A DNA stretch of 42,030 bases from a virus: the IMG/VR virus record IMGVR_UViG_3300024348_000097, positions 1 through 42,030 of that record. The stretch is one strand, 5' to 3'. Positions 1-11,200 of the stretch are shown here, piece after piece. Within the stretch, counting starts at the first letter, position 1. Every line of letters begins with the position of its first letter. The translations under genes and the position numbers were made by a program. The notes under the pieces were generated by a model. It ran no database searches and was not told where the DNA came from. It saw only the letters and a program-made list of their open reading frames with translations.

Positions 1-572
1 CGGCAAGAGTTATGAGTGTAGACACCTTTTTCACCTTTCAAACATCTAGAGGTAATACCCCAAATGTCTTCATTATAGGTAAGGGGAATATTATATTTCT
101 CTTTCCACAGCAAGAGCAATTCCTTTACTGCTTGGATCTGAGCGTCTGTGTAATCGTGAAAGAACTTAAATCCTTTGTATGGTTTATCTAAAGTGCAAAC
201 TTGATCGGCTGGAACTACCTTATTTACGTAGTTATAAAACTTACCATCCTTTTGTGTAAGTTGCCCCCAATTGCAGATTTCAATTCCAATACTTGTTTTA
301 TCCAAACTTTTATATGGAACTCCATTAGCAGTAAATACAGAAGTTTTAAGTCCCAAATGATATGCCCAAAACTTTGAACTAAAGCCCTGTACCACTTCGC
401 CATCAGCACTAATGGATACACAAGTCGCAATCTTATCGGGGTTTGAGGCCCAACCTTGAAATACAATGTGAGCATTAGGGCCACCAGCAGTGTGATGCAA
501 GAAGATTTGAGTTTTAGGATGTTCTTCTGCAAAATATTGGTTTTTAGGGAAGTCAATTTGGGTCAGTTTCAT
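1..572 (-). CDS. N-acetylmuramoyl-L-alanine amidase (amidase_2 type), C-terminus cut by window edge
   Basis: I translated this from the reverse complement: it opens MKLTQIDFPKNQYF and stays open to base 1, so only the first 190 or so residues are present. Near residue 25 it has IFLHHTAGG, the first zinc-histidine motif of the T7-lysozyme/PGRP amidase fold. WAYHLGL (about residue 70) and SIGIEICNWG (about 93-102) follow, the usual second block of the family. Such enzymes cleave the bond between N-acetylmuramic acid and L-alanine of the stem peptide; in a phage this is an endolysin or a virion-associated lysin. It sits at the distal end of the leftward virion operon, 10 bases after the fibre gene. 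The last zinc ligands should lie beyond the left edge. Confidence 0.88.
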   Translation of the reverse strand, partial: MKLTQIDFPKNQYFAEEHPKTQIFLHHTAGGPNAHIVFQGWASNPDKIATCVSISADGEVVQGFSSKFWAYHLGLKTSVFTANGVPYKSLDKTSIGIEICNWGQLTQKDGKFYNYVNKVVPADQVCTLDKPYKGFKFFHDYTDAQIQAVKELLLLWKEKYNIPLTYNEDIWGITSRCLKGEKGVYTHNSC

Positions 573-582
573 TTGTTAAATA

Positions 583-1725
583 TTATCTTCCTAATGAATT
601 TAAAAAAGTCTTAAATATTGTGCTGATTGTATCACATTCTGCATTAGTTAAACCATAACCAACAGTAAATAAACCAAAGGAACGAGTTGTTCCCTCTGCT
701 GTTACATTATCAGTATTAAGAGCACCCATAAATAAATCCAAATTTGGTACGGGGCTAACTACACGATTTGATGTATATTCTGCTTTTTGAACACTATCGT
801 GTCTAACACGCAAGTCGTTCTGAGCCTTGGTCGTAGTGATATAATAACCACTATTACCGGGATCTAAATAATTATAAACTACCGCACGGCCAGCTACGCC
901 ACCATTTGCCCACATATCCGTAAAATAATTCTGTCCGGTACCATCAAACACAAAGGTCATACGATCATCGCCATCTACAATTAAAGCATCTTGAATAGCG
1001 CCCCAAGCGATGTTTCTAGCAACAGTATTTGCATCAGGAGTATAAAATGATATGTGTATATCAACAATTGTTGAATATCCTAAAGTAGCAAAGTTTAAAT
1101 TTAAATCTCCAAAGCCATTTGTAGTTCCATCAAAGTCAACCCCTTTTGTAACAGAAGAAGCGCCTGTTCCCCAACCTATTTGATGTTTTGAGATATTAAC
1201 AATGTTAAATGTTTTAGCCGATAAATCAGCCCCAACAAAAGGATATATTGCATGAAACTTAGTCCATAATCCTGCGGCTTTTAAGGCCCTAACCATTTTA
1301 TTTAATTCATCAATTTCAAGAAGACTCTTCGTCTTATTTACTGCAACAAACTTTTTAACATCAACATCTAAATCGTCAAAGGCATCAATAATTTTTAAAC
1401 CACCGGCCGTTCCCACAAAAGCAGCAATTTCTGCCGCTGAGATGACACAATCTCCACAATTTTTAGAGTACCGATTTGCAATGCTGATTAATTTATCTTG
1501 TTCGATATCTTCGTTACATTCAATATTTTCAAGAGCAAATTTTAGAAATAGACCTTTTTTAATATTTGATTCATATGATTTACAAGGTTTATCATATTTC
1601 ATATCTGCATATTGCTCTTCTATGAGTGTACAGATAGTCTTATCTACAGCCAAATAAGCCTTGATATATTGTTCTGTTGAATATTTAACAGCCACAACTT
1701 GTTCGTATTGAAGATGCACAACCAC
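583..1725 (-). CDS. Putative receptor-binding / tail fibre tip protein
   Basis: This 380-aa protein has two parts. The first 110 or so residues are charged and helical, with Cys pairs (ICTL, CNED, NCGDC). From about residue 145, after a stretch reading LNKMVRALKAAGLWTKFHAI, it continues YPFVGADLSAKTFNIVN and becomes a Gly/Asn/Thr-rich beta-strand domain. I associate the 'LWTKFHAIYPFVG' transition with putative tail-fibre or receptor-binding proteins of Bacteroidetes phages; the C-terminal part resembles a lectin-like sandwich. Its place between the tail genes and the lysin supports a distal virion role. The start is uncertain: the ATG gives a 41-bp overlap with the upstream gene, and an in-frame GTG eleven codons in would shorten that overlap. 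Confidence 0.6.
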   Translation of the reverse strand: MVVHLQYEQVVAVKYSTEQYIKAYLAVDKTICTLIEEQYADMKYDKPCKSYESNIKKGLFLKFALENIECNEDIEQDKLISIANRYSKNCGDCVISAAEIAAFVGTAGGLKIIDAFDDLDVDVKKFVAVNKTKSLLEIDELNKMVRALKAAGLWTKFHAIYPFVGADLSAKTFNIVNISKHQIGWGTGASSVTKGVDFDGTTNGFGDLNLNFATLGYSTIVDIHISFYTPDANTVARNIAWGAIQDALIVDGDDRMTFVFDGTGQNYFTDMWANGGVAGRAVVYNYLDPGNSGYYITTTKAQNDLRVRHDSVQKAEYTSNRVVSPVPNLDLFMGALNTDNVTAEGTTRSFGLFTVGYGLTNAECDTISTIFKTFLNSLGR

Positions 1726-2224
1726 TCAGAGCATCATTGATGTCTGCATAGATTTCTTCAGCAAGAACATATTCCTCACACTCCATCACTTGTAACATTT
1801 TATCATAAAGCAACTTTAAATCAGCATAATCATTACAACCCATGTCACCCAAGGCAAGTTTACCCAATGCACATTTGATGCTTGCATCTCTAAAGGTATA
1901 AGTGGTAACAGATTCGCTATTTCCACTTACTGTAAAAGTTGTTACAAATTTCCAGATACCATCAACTAAAGTTAAAGTAGAAGAAATATTTTGAGATCGT
2001 ACTAAATCATTATCGAAATCACCAGCCGTCATTGTAACAGTGACTGCTGTTCCATTTGGACTAGTTGCTATTGTGCTGATTGCTGTAAGAGCTGATCTTG
2101 CTTCGTTCGGAGACCCCCAAGCTGTAGGGTTTGTCACCGCATTGTAGTCACCAGTAGAATCGACAATAATCAATTTACCGGTAGAATGAGTAAAGGTTAC
2201 TATTGGATTTACACTTAATGCCAT
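1685..2224 (-). CDS. Small structural protein with Cys-rich C-terminal domain (unknown)
   Basis: This 179-aa protein has a Thr/Ser/Val-rich beta N-terminal half, like an Ig-type or fibre-shaft fold. Its C-terminal half is compact and helical with spaced cysteines (KCALGKLALGDMGCND, MECEEYVLAEEIYADI, ending CASSIRTSCGC). I do not recognise the family precisely; the position, sandwiched between the giant virion protein and the fibre, suggests a tail or fibre-attachment protein. A TATCTTTG box lies only 4 nt before its ATG, so it may start its own leaderless transcript together with the fibre gene. It overlaps the next gene by 41 bp. Confidence 0.6.
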   Translation of the reverse strand: MALSVNPIVTFTHSTGKLIIVDSTGDYNAVTNPTAWGSPNEARSALTAISTIATSPNGTAVTVTMTAGDFDNDLVRSQNISSTLTLVDGIWKFVTTFTVSGNSESVTTYTFRDASIKCALGKLALGDMGCNDYADLKLLYDKMLQVMECEEYVLAEEIYADINDALSGCASSIRTSCGC

Positions 2225-2228
2225 ATAT

Positions 2229-2236
2229 CAAAGATA
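2229..2236 (-). promoter_or_regulatory. TAnnTTTG -7 box, 4 nt before the start at 2224
   Basis: Read on the minus strand it is TATCTTTG, matching the Bacteroidetes -7 consensus, followed by ATAT and then ATG. No TTTG sits at the expected upstream distance, so it is a weaker candidate than the promoters at 13942 and 24169. Confidence 0.4.
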
Positions 2237-2247
2237 CAAAAAATGAT

Positions 2248-5200
2248 TTATTTTCCCCCTATGTCTGTGAGTTTTTCATAGTCCTCTTTGTTTATGAGAC
2301 CTTTTTGCTTCATTTGCTCAAGTATATTTCTTTGACGGTTCTTAAAGTCTTTTTCATAATTTACATTGGCTGCTGTTCTCGCCTTCGCATAAAGATTAAA
2401 GAAGTTCTCGATTGTCTGCTGGGCCATAAATAAATTACCATCTCTAATATAACTCTGTGTAGTTCCAATAACACCTTTTTCAACAGCGTTGTCAACATCT
2501 TGCATTGCGTAAAACTTAAGTTCGCCTCTCTTTTTTAATTCTTCACGATATGTTTCCATAGGTAAAGAATAAGTAGCACTATACTTCTGTCTTATTTCAT
2601 TCATGCCTTGTTGTTTTCTAGTGTCTCCAGTAGAGAAGACGAATTCATTTTTCTTTTGATCCGCAATCAAAGACATCAAATCCATTTTTTCTCCTTCGAA
2701 TTCGTATATGAATTCTGAACCCGTCATTTCTGTATATGCCAAAGCCAAATTAACCATAGTAATATGGATGCTCATTGAACGTCTATATAACTCTTTTTGC
2801 TTTTCGACTTGTGTAGGAGTCAAAGTAAAACCACCTTTGTAAGTTCTAGATGCAAATGGGTTAATCATAGTTTCCAAATAGGCCATTGCGGTTCCAGGCT
2901 CAGATGTAGTTGTTCTATACTGCATATCCTCACCAAATGGTCCAATCGCTGCTTCATAGTACTGATTTTTAGCCAAGAATGATACGTTACGATTTAACTT
3001 CTGTACAACATTGGCGAAAATTTTACCGATAGTCCTAGGCATCAATCCATATACACCTTCATTCATGCTTGGTTCATATTCAGGATGCAATTGGCTAAGA
3101 CTTTGAATTGACTCTGCATTGCCCTTACTGATGACAGATAGAATAGACGGAGAAAATACAGAAAGTGATGCGGCTGCTGTGCCTGAGGCCCAATTCGTAA
3201 ATTTAGCACCTTTTTCATCTGTAAAAGCCGAATAAATTCTTGAAAATCCTTGCATCATTGGAAGCTGCTTTGCCCCACTAGTCAACAACTCGCCAAATAA
3301 AAGACCACCCATACCATAACTAATTCCTTTTAGTTTACTGCCAGTCGTAGTCATTTCTTCATTATATGCTCTATAGGCAGAACTATATGCACCCAAAGCA
3401 TAACCACTGATACCCATGTTATTAAAGGCATTTATTTTATCGCCTTTTAAAACCGCACCGCCTCTACGGATTGCAAAATTGTCTAAAGGTTTGCCGCTCA
3501 AAAGTGCCTTGAGATATTCCTCATGAAGAGTTCTATTATAATTACCAGCCCTCAAATTTGCGGCAGGATATAATTTGTCCTTATCGTCCCCTGGCTCAGA
3601 AGAAGCAATTATAGCCCCGGCAAGAACAGCACTCAAAGCAAATGCAGCAACTCCAAAAGATACCTCAATTTGAGCAAAATCATATGTTACTTGACGCTTT
3701 AACTTGGTCAGTTCCATCTTAGCCTCTTCATAGGCTTTTTTCTGAGAATCTGAAGCAAATTTCTTTACTGCTTTAGGGTATCTCTTATCGAATTCTTTTT
3801 GTTTCTTATCGTATGTTCTCTGAGACCCATAGTATATCGCTAAAGCAGCAGGAGGAAAACTCTTTTGAGTTGCTACATATATCACGTTTGCAGGAACTTT
3901 TGCAAAAGGAGCAACACTCCAAACAAGAACATCGGCACTTTGCAAAGCGCCTAGAGTAGCTCTTTTGCCAAATTCTATTTCATTACTTGTCTTTATTGTT
4001 TTATAATTAGCTTTAATATTCTTACGAATTTTTCCTCTAACTGCACTAAGTCCTTTTGATAAGAAGTTATCTCCTAAGAATACTTTTTTCAAACCTTCTT
4101 GTTCAAATGGATTATCAGCCTCAAGGCCATAATCAACTACAGATAATAATTTCTTCAGAGTATTTCTATCAAGAGCAAGGTCTCTATCTGCCATATAATC
4201 CTCAATAAAACCACCCGTAGCACCGCTTGTAGCCGTGTTTTTGAAATAGTCAATCATTGCTCTAGTGGTATAGGCATTGGCAAATGCTTTATCGCCACCC
4301 AAAGCCATCAAACGACCAGTGATTTCTGTGGCTTGTGGAGCAAGCGTCCAACCCCAAAATAAACTAGTTAATAGTTTATATGTCTTACCATCAGCAAGTT
4401 CCAAACTACCATCTTTAGTTTTATATATTACTTGATTAAACGCATCGGCATATTCCTCATCCGTCATCTGCCATAACTTTTTACCATTGATTTTGCCCAA
4501 GATTGACCCCATCATTTTATAACCCAAATGGGTATCCTTAAAGAAGTTAATTTGAGCCAACCCATCGTAGAATTTTTCAATATAATTAGGATCGCTCTGA
4601 AAACCATATTGTAACATCTCGGCCATCTCACCTAGAGTTTTATCCCTAGACAATGTTGCTGCGTTCCACCAATTTCTAATACTAAATGTATCTGATTTAA
4701 CACCGCCTAATCCTGCATCATATGCTTTTCTTGTTGCAGCTACAATTATATTTTGGTTAAACATAGCATTTTCTACGTTTGCAAGTACAGAAAGACCAAC
4801 AGTTTGAATACCCAACAAAGCACGGCTACCACCAGAAGTAAGTCTATCATTCCAAAACTTAGGTTTAAAATTATCCAAGAAGTTCATCATTTCTCTAGCA
4901 GCATTTTTTACTTGCTTTTCTACTTTCTTTGCCTCGGCATAATCCTCATCTGAAAAACTATCCATAAATTTATCGGCAGCCGCATCTAAATTATCTTTTG
5001 ATGTATTTAACTCCGATACTAATCTTTCTAAATTCTCTTTTTGTTTTGGAGTCAATTGGATTCCATCACGCTCTAGGCTTTTTGCAATCATGTCACCCAT
5101 CTTTTTAGGGAATAGGTTTCTTCCTAATTGCAACATAAAACCAGCATTTGATAAAAGCGCACTGAAGGTCACTAGACCATCTCTAAGCCCTTCTTGGGTA

Positions 5201-8200
5201 GTTACCCCCTCCAACTCCTTACGCATCGCTACAGCGGCCTCTGCCATGCCTTTTTCTTCAAATGCATCAGCATATGCCTCAACCATAGAAACAGCATCTA
5301 CGAAATCCATACCTGCTCTCTGCCAAGTTTCGTATAAATCCTCTGCTACCTTCTTCTTTTTGATTGTACGAGTATCGGTTGTTAGCTCCTCAAGATAATC
5401 ATCGCTAAAATTCTCTGACTCAATCGCATTTTTTATTGTTTGGCGATAATCTACTCCAAAGGCATCTTGGTATTCTTGAGCAGTTCCAATATCCATATTG
5501 TACATGGTTCTGAATATCTCGTAATGACTAAAGCCTTGAGACAATAAACCAGCAACTTGATCTGCCATAGGCATCATATAGTTGGCATTGATTAAATTCT
5601 CAATCTCAACAGCAGTATCTTTTTTGCTATTGTTTAGTTTTTCAATGCTTTCTAAAGCCAAAGCAGCGTGTGCTTCTTTGTATTTAGCCTCGTCTACATA
5701 TGGCAATCCCAATTGGTCTTTGATATCGCCCAATAAATAACCTTCTTTTACTATATTTTTAAGAGCTTCTGCCTCAGTAAGACCTGACATAATATCAGAT
5801 TGGAAAGCAGGACTAATATCAGTAGGATTCAATTGAGACTTATTTGTAATTTCTGCTTTCTTAGTAATGATTACACCAGCTGCACCAAAGGAGTTGTCCT
5901 TAGTTACATTTGCTTTATCGCCTAATAAAGATTGAACGTAATCAACTAACTCGTTTCCGTCAAATCCTTTTTGGAATACTTCTACATTTTCGCCTTTTTG
6001 TTTACGGGTGATTATAAGACTCTTTTCTTCTGCTCCAGGAATGGCATTCTTAGCACCATTTACATCGCCTGACCATTTACGGGTACTGATTACTGCCTTA
6101 CCATCAACATTTAATTTCTCAAAGATATCTGTAACGATAGCATCACGGATGTCCTTTGGTACTACGTTTAATACATTCAATGATACAATACCATCGTACT
6201 TCTTATTGATTTGATCTGAGGCCGTATATGTAGCCTCCTCCTTACCTTTCCATCTTTCTGGATTAGGTTCGTAAGAATCAACCTTGCGACCCAAAGTATT
6301 TGACATTGCATCTGTTCCGAGACCCAAACCTGCACCATAATCCAAAACATCACCTTGAATATTTTTAATTAAATTAGCCGCTTTTTTATATGATCCAATT
6401 GTTGTTGCAACTTGAGTTGTACCACTAGATTCCTCAGAACGAACCTTTTGGGATTTGTTTATTGTTTCATCAATTTTTTTAGCTCTTTCGATAATATCAG
6501 AAACTTGACCTTTTCTAGTCCTAGGATACAAAGACAATGCTGCTGATGCTTGCACGGGTATCTCTGCTCCACCTTTTTTATCAGAAGCAACGAATCGTGC
6601 CTCTGGGAACATTTCATTTACATAGTATTTACCATTCAACACAAAAGCATCACTTCCGTAAAATTTAGAATTGAATTGTTTATGTTGATATGTTCCTTTT
6701 TTGCTCTTATCTATAAAATCTTGTTTTTCAAGATTAGGGTCAACAAAGAAACCTGTCATTGTAAAACCACTATCTTCCAATCTCTTTCCGGGCGTTTCTC
6801 CTTGGAGATTGTTCATAATATTTTGGTCTACATACTTACCATAAAAACTTTCTTGACCAAAACCTTTTTCTTTCAAATAATTTCTTAATTGATTTGCTGG
6901 TTGACTACTATTTGCTTTGCCTGTACCAACAAAGAATTTTTCAAAAAATGCTCTTCTTGCATCAAAGCCAAATCGCTTATTATTTTCAGATATAATAGCT
7001 TGACTTGTACCTGCAGGAAGACCTCTTTTCTTTTCTGTAATTAGTATGTTTGTAATTTTATCTATTGACTGAGGCTTTGTAAAATCTGTATTTCTAATAA
7101 TGCTAATTAATTCTGCAAAAGCATCGTTATACTTTCTACCATACTCATTATTGGTTCTGAAATCATTAATGAATTCTACTAATTCATTTTTAGCCTTGGT
7201 GGTTTCATAATTTCTATCCTTGCTAATAGCCTTTAGAACATTTCCAAAATAAGTAGCCGCATAAGCATTGCCAAAAGTAGCAGCTGGTGCTTGAACCATT
7301 ACAAAAACAGCAACGGGATTGCCAGCCATTTCAGGATTTTGTGCATCACGTAATCGGGCTGCTTCTTGAGCCGATTCCCAAATCGATGGTATTTTAGCAT
7401 CGTCACTAGCGGCAAAACCAACATTATCAGCTATGTTCTGATTTATAAAACTATAACCAATACCCCCTTGGAGAATTTGACCATCTACAACTTTACCAAT
7501 TCCTGTACCATCTGAATTTGCTACAAGTATTGCTCCTCCGCTTGTAGAAACAACATCATACATTGATTTTCTTTCTTCTGGAACTTGCAATGTAATACCA
7601 GAGTTTGGATCTACTTCCCAAGAAATATCAACGGGCTGAAATACTTTAGCAAGTTCTGATTTATTCTTTATTTCTTCGGGATTCACATAACCACTTAACA
7701 AAATATCTCCTACTTCTCTTTCTCCATTGTTTTCATTAACAACTTGAACTTGCGCATTTTCAATTTTTGTTTCAGTTGGTTGTGGTACACCACTTACTTC
7801 TTCTTTTTGACCTTCTTTGGGAGTGACTTGAGGTTTTGCTTGGGGTTTTCCTTCGACCACTTCTTCGCCAACTCTGGCTTCTGGCTGTACAGAAACTTCA
7901 TTTGTGCTTTGCTTTTGAACGGCATTTGTTTCTAATTTTTTATTTACTTGACCTGACTTAATAGAATCGGACAAAGCGTTAAAGAAGTCACTTACTTCAA
8001 CAACATCCGCAGTATTCTTAAATGGAGTAATAGTACCAAATGTAACGGTAGATACAAATTTATTGATGAGTGTAGCAATTTTTTGCAATAAGGTCGGGTC
8101 TAATTTAGTACCTTGTGCTGCCATCATTGCTGTCAATTGAACTAGATATTCCTCTCCTTGTTCTACTTGCTTGTACTTGTTAACAAAGTCAGTCAGTACT

Positions 8201-11200
8201 TTATTGTCTGAGTCCGAAACTAAAGCAGACAAACTATTTTTGAAATCAGCAAATAGTTCTACATCTTGTCCAAATACTTTTAACAAAATAGCGTGAGTAA
8301 CTTCGTGAGCAACTGTGGTATCCTTTGCTGTATCAAGGTTTACTTGAATTTCAGCACCATATGTACCATCAGAATACCTTACTGAAGTTTGATTACCAAT
8401 TGATCTATCACTTCCACCAATTTCAGCCATCTTCGCCATATATGAATCATTGGTATGGAGAAAAATTCTAACACCTGGCAAAAGTTTATCTAGTACCTTT
8501 TGAGCATTTTTAGTTTGTTGAACAATGTTATCTACTTCTACTTGATTACGAGTGCTAGATGCCATCAATTGATTCAAATCATATTGATTATCAGCAGTTG
8601 CCGCATTTAAATTATCACCCGTATCATAAAATTTAACTTGCTTACTGCCTTTTTTACTAGCAGTATCCTTGGTCATTTCTTGTACGGTTGCATTGATATC
8701 AGTATCTTTGGTATTAACCTTGATTAAACCTGTCTCAATGGCTTCTTTATTTGTTTCGATGATTTGTGCTGCTTTCTGTTTGTCAGTTACATACTTAAAA
8801 CCACCTTTGTTTTCAAATACAACAAAGTCCACATCTTTACCGGACACAAGGTCTTTCATTGTGGTCTTAATTCCTTCAATTTTATTTTGAATAAATTCTC
8901 TAAGCACATTGCCTTCGGGAATCTGTTCTAAACTACTCTCTAACTCTTTCTGTTGGCCCATCAAGTCAACATAATACTTACTCTTGTTATCGTCTTTAAT
9001 TACGCTCTTGGCCCCAGGGTAAGTAGCTGCAATATCTACTACTCCTTGTTTTACTGTTTGGAACTCTTCCATAGTAATCTGACCCGTCTGTAATAAATAT
9101 TCTGGAATGGCTGTTGCCGCATTTGGACCTACTACATCGATAGCACTTGCAATCATTTGATCCAAACCTCTTTGTCCTGTAAATTCTTTAAAACTAGCAA
9201 GTCTCTTTTCTCTCTGAACAGATTCGTATCGTGAACTTACTACTCCTGCACCAGACATAACTGCAACACTAGGCAAAATTTCTAAAGCCAAAGTAGGCCC
9301 CTCTGCTTTTGCGTATTCAATAAAGGTCGCATTCTTGTATTTTGGATCATTATTTAGTTTAGCAGCAGTGTAATTTTGAACAAGTTCTGTTGCCAATTCA
9401 GGAGCATATTCCACACCAGCTAGTGTAATCACATCTTGAATTACTGCCTTAGCACTAATTCCTCTTGCTGTTTTTAAAACACCACTAACAAAAGGAGCAA
9501 ATTGAACTGCATATAAAGGCAACATCGCTGATTGTACTTGAAGCGTTACCTTTGCTGAATTTCTTGCTTCTATTTCTGAGCCCGTTTCTGCAAATTTATC
9601 TTTATAGTTTTGACCTACTTGATCAGCAGTATCTTGAGCCCAAGAAATCATACCACCGATATAAGGGTTTTGTGTAAGAACACCAACAGAAATACCCAAA
9701 GCCAAGTTAGGAGTCTGATCTAAAATACTAGAAAGCGCTGCTTCTGTAGACTCAGCAAAACCATTAGCACCTGCAAAAGTAAGATTTGACTTCTTATTAT
9801 TTACCTCTACAAACTTCATATACTTAAGCATTCCAGTAAGAGGATTATTTTCATATCCTACTGTTGCATTAAGAGCCTCAATTGCATTATCAAAGGTTCT
9901 AGCAGATGCAGCTTGAATTCTGTCTCCAGACCACTCTAAAAGAGCACCTACCTTAAAATCAGAATCAGATATTCTATTTGCTAAACTTTGATTTGTGCGT
10001 CTTTGATTTTCTCTGCCGTCCATAAACTCAGTATATGCATCTTTCTGCATCTGAGTTAATTTTTCCATTGCGGCAAAACTTATCTTTCCATCCTTTACAG
10101 TTGCATCATATTTAGCATACAATTTCTGCAATTCAAGATTTTTAGTTTTTTCTACTTCAGATTTCTTTAATTTGAAATTCTGTTCTGCTGTACTAACTAA
10201 TTTATTTCTAAGTTCTACTCCTTCAGATGTTGCTTGTGAGACCATTCTCGCATAAATCTCAGCATCAGCCAAGGCTTCTTCTTCAGACATATATTCGCCT
10301 TTTTCTTGACGACTTTTAATCTCATTTGCAAAACCATCTAATTCAATTTGTTTTTGATTAGTAAAATTACTTAGTTGGTTAGTGATATTTTCAACGCTTG
10401 AATTTTGTAGATCTTGTAAAGATGTAAAACCATAATTAGCCAAGTTGCGAACTTCTGATTCAAACTCTTGAGGAATTTTAGTATAATCAAATACTGATTT
10501 GCCTTCCTTTGCTAATTTAGCATCAAATACTTTTTTCTGACCTTCGCTAATCAAACGATTTTCTGATTCTTGTTCTACAAGTCTAGTCAAACGTCTAGTT
10601 ACGGCTGGTTTAATTTCTTCGGGAACTCCGCTCATTGAACTACGAACAAATTTCTCAACTTGATCTGCTACCTTCAAAGGATTAACTTCTACAATACCAT
10701 CATCATTCGTAAACAAAAATCCTCCAGGATTGGGGTTATTTGCAGTTGGCTGAATCCACACACCATCTGTAATTAAATTTTTAGCATCTTTAGATAACTC
10801 TCCGTCTAATTTCTGATTGGCAATTTGTTCTTCTTCGGGTGTTTTAACAGGTGTATTTTGAAATTCACTATAAGACGAAAATACCTTTGCTCTTTCATCT
10901 TTGGGAAGAGTTGTAGCCTTTAATATACTTGGAACCTTAGGCTGGACTTTTAAACTTTCTGGAGTAAAACCTGTAGCACTTGTAATAACGATTCCAGATT
11001 CTTTTAGTGATTTTTGTACATCTACTTTATCAAAAAGACCTTTGCTTTTAGTATAAATATTTTTGCCAAAAGAATCACTTATTTCTTTGATTTGATTATT
11101 AAAATAGCCTTTATCCTTAAGTTCTTTGTATTTCGGATCAACACCGAGTCTTTGAAAATCTTGCAAAGCACGAAAAGAACCTTTGTCAATTTCACTCTTA

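Noticed and set aside
224-556. Leftward ORF of 110 codons at the left edge
   Set aside because: It overlaps the amidase in another frame; the amidase frame (1-572) has clear family motifs and is cut only by the window end.
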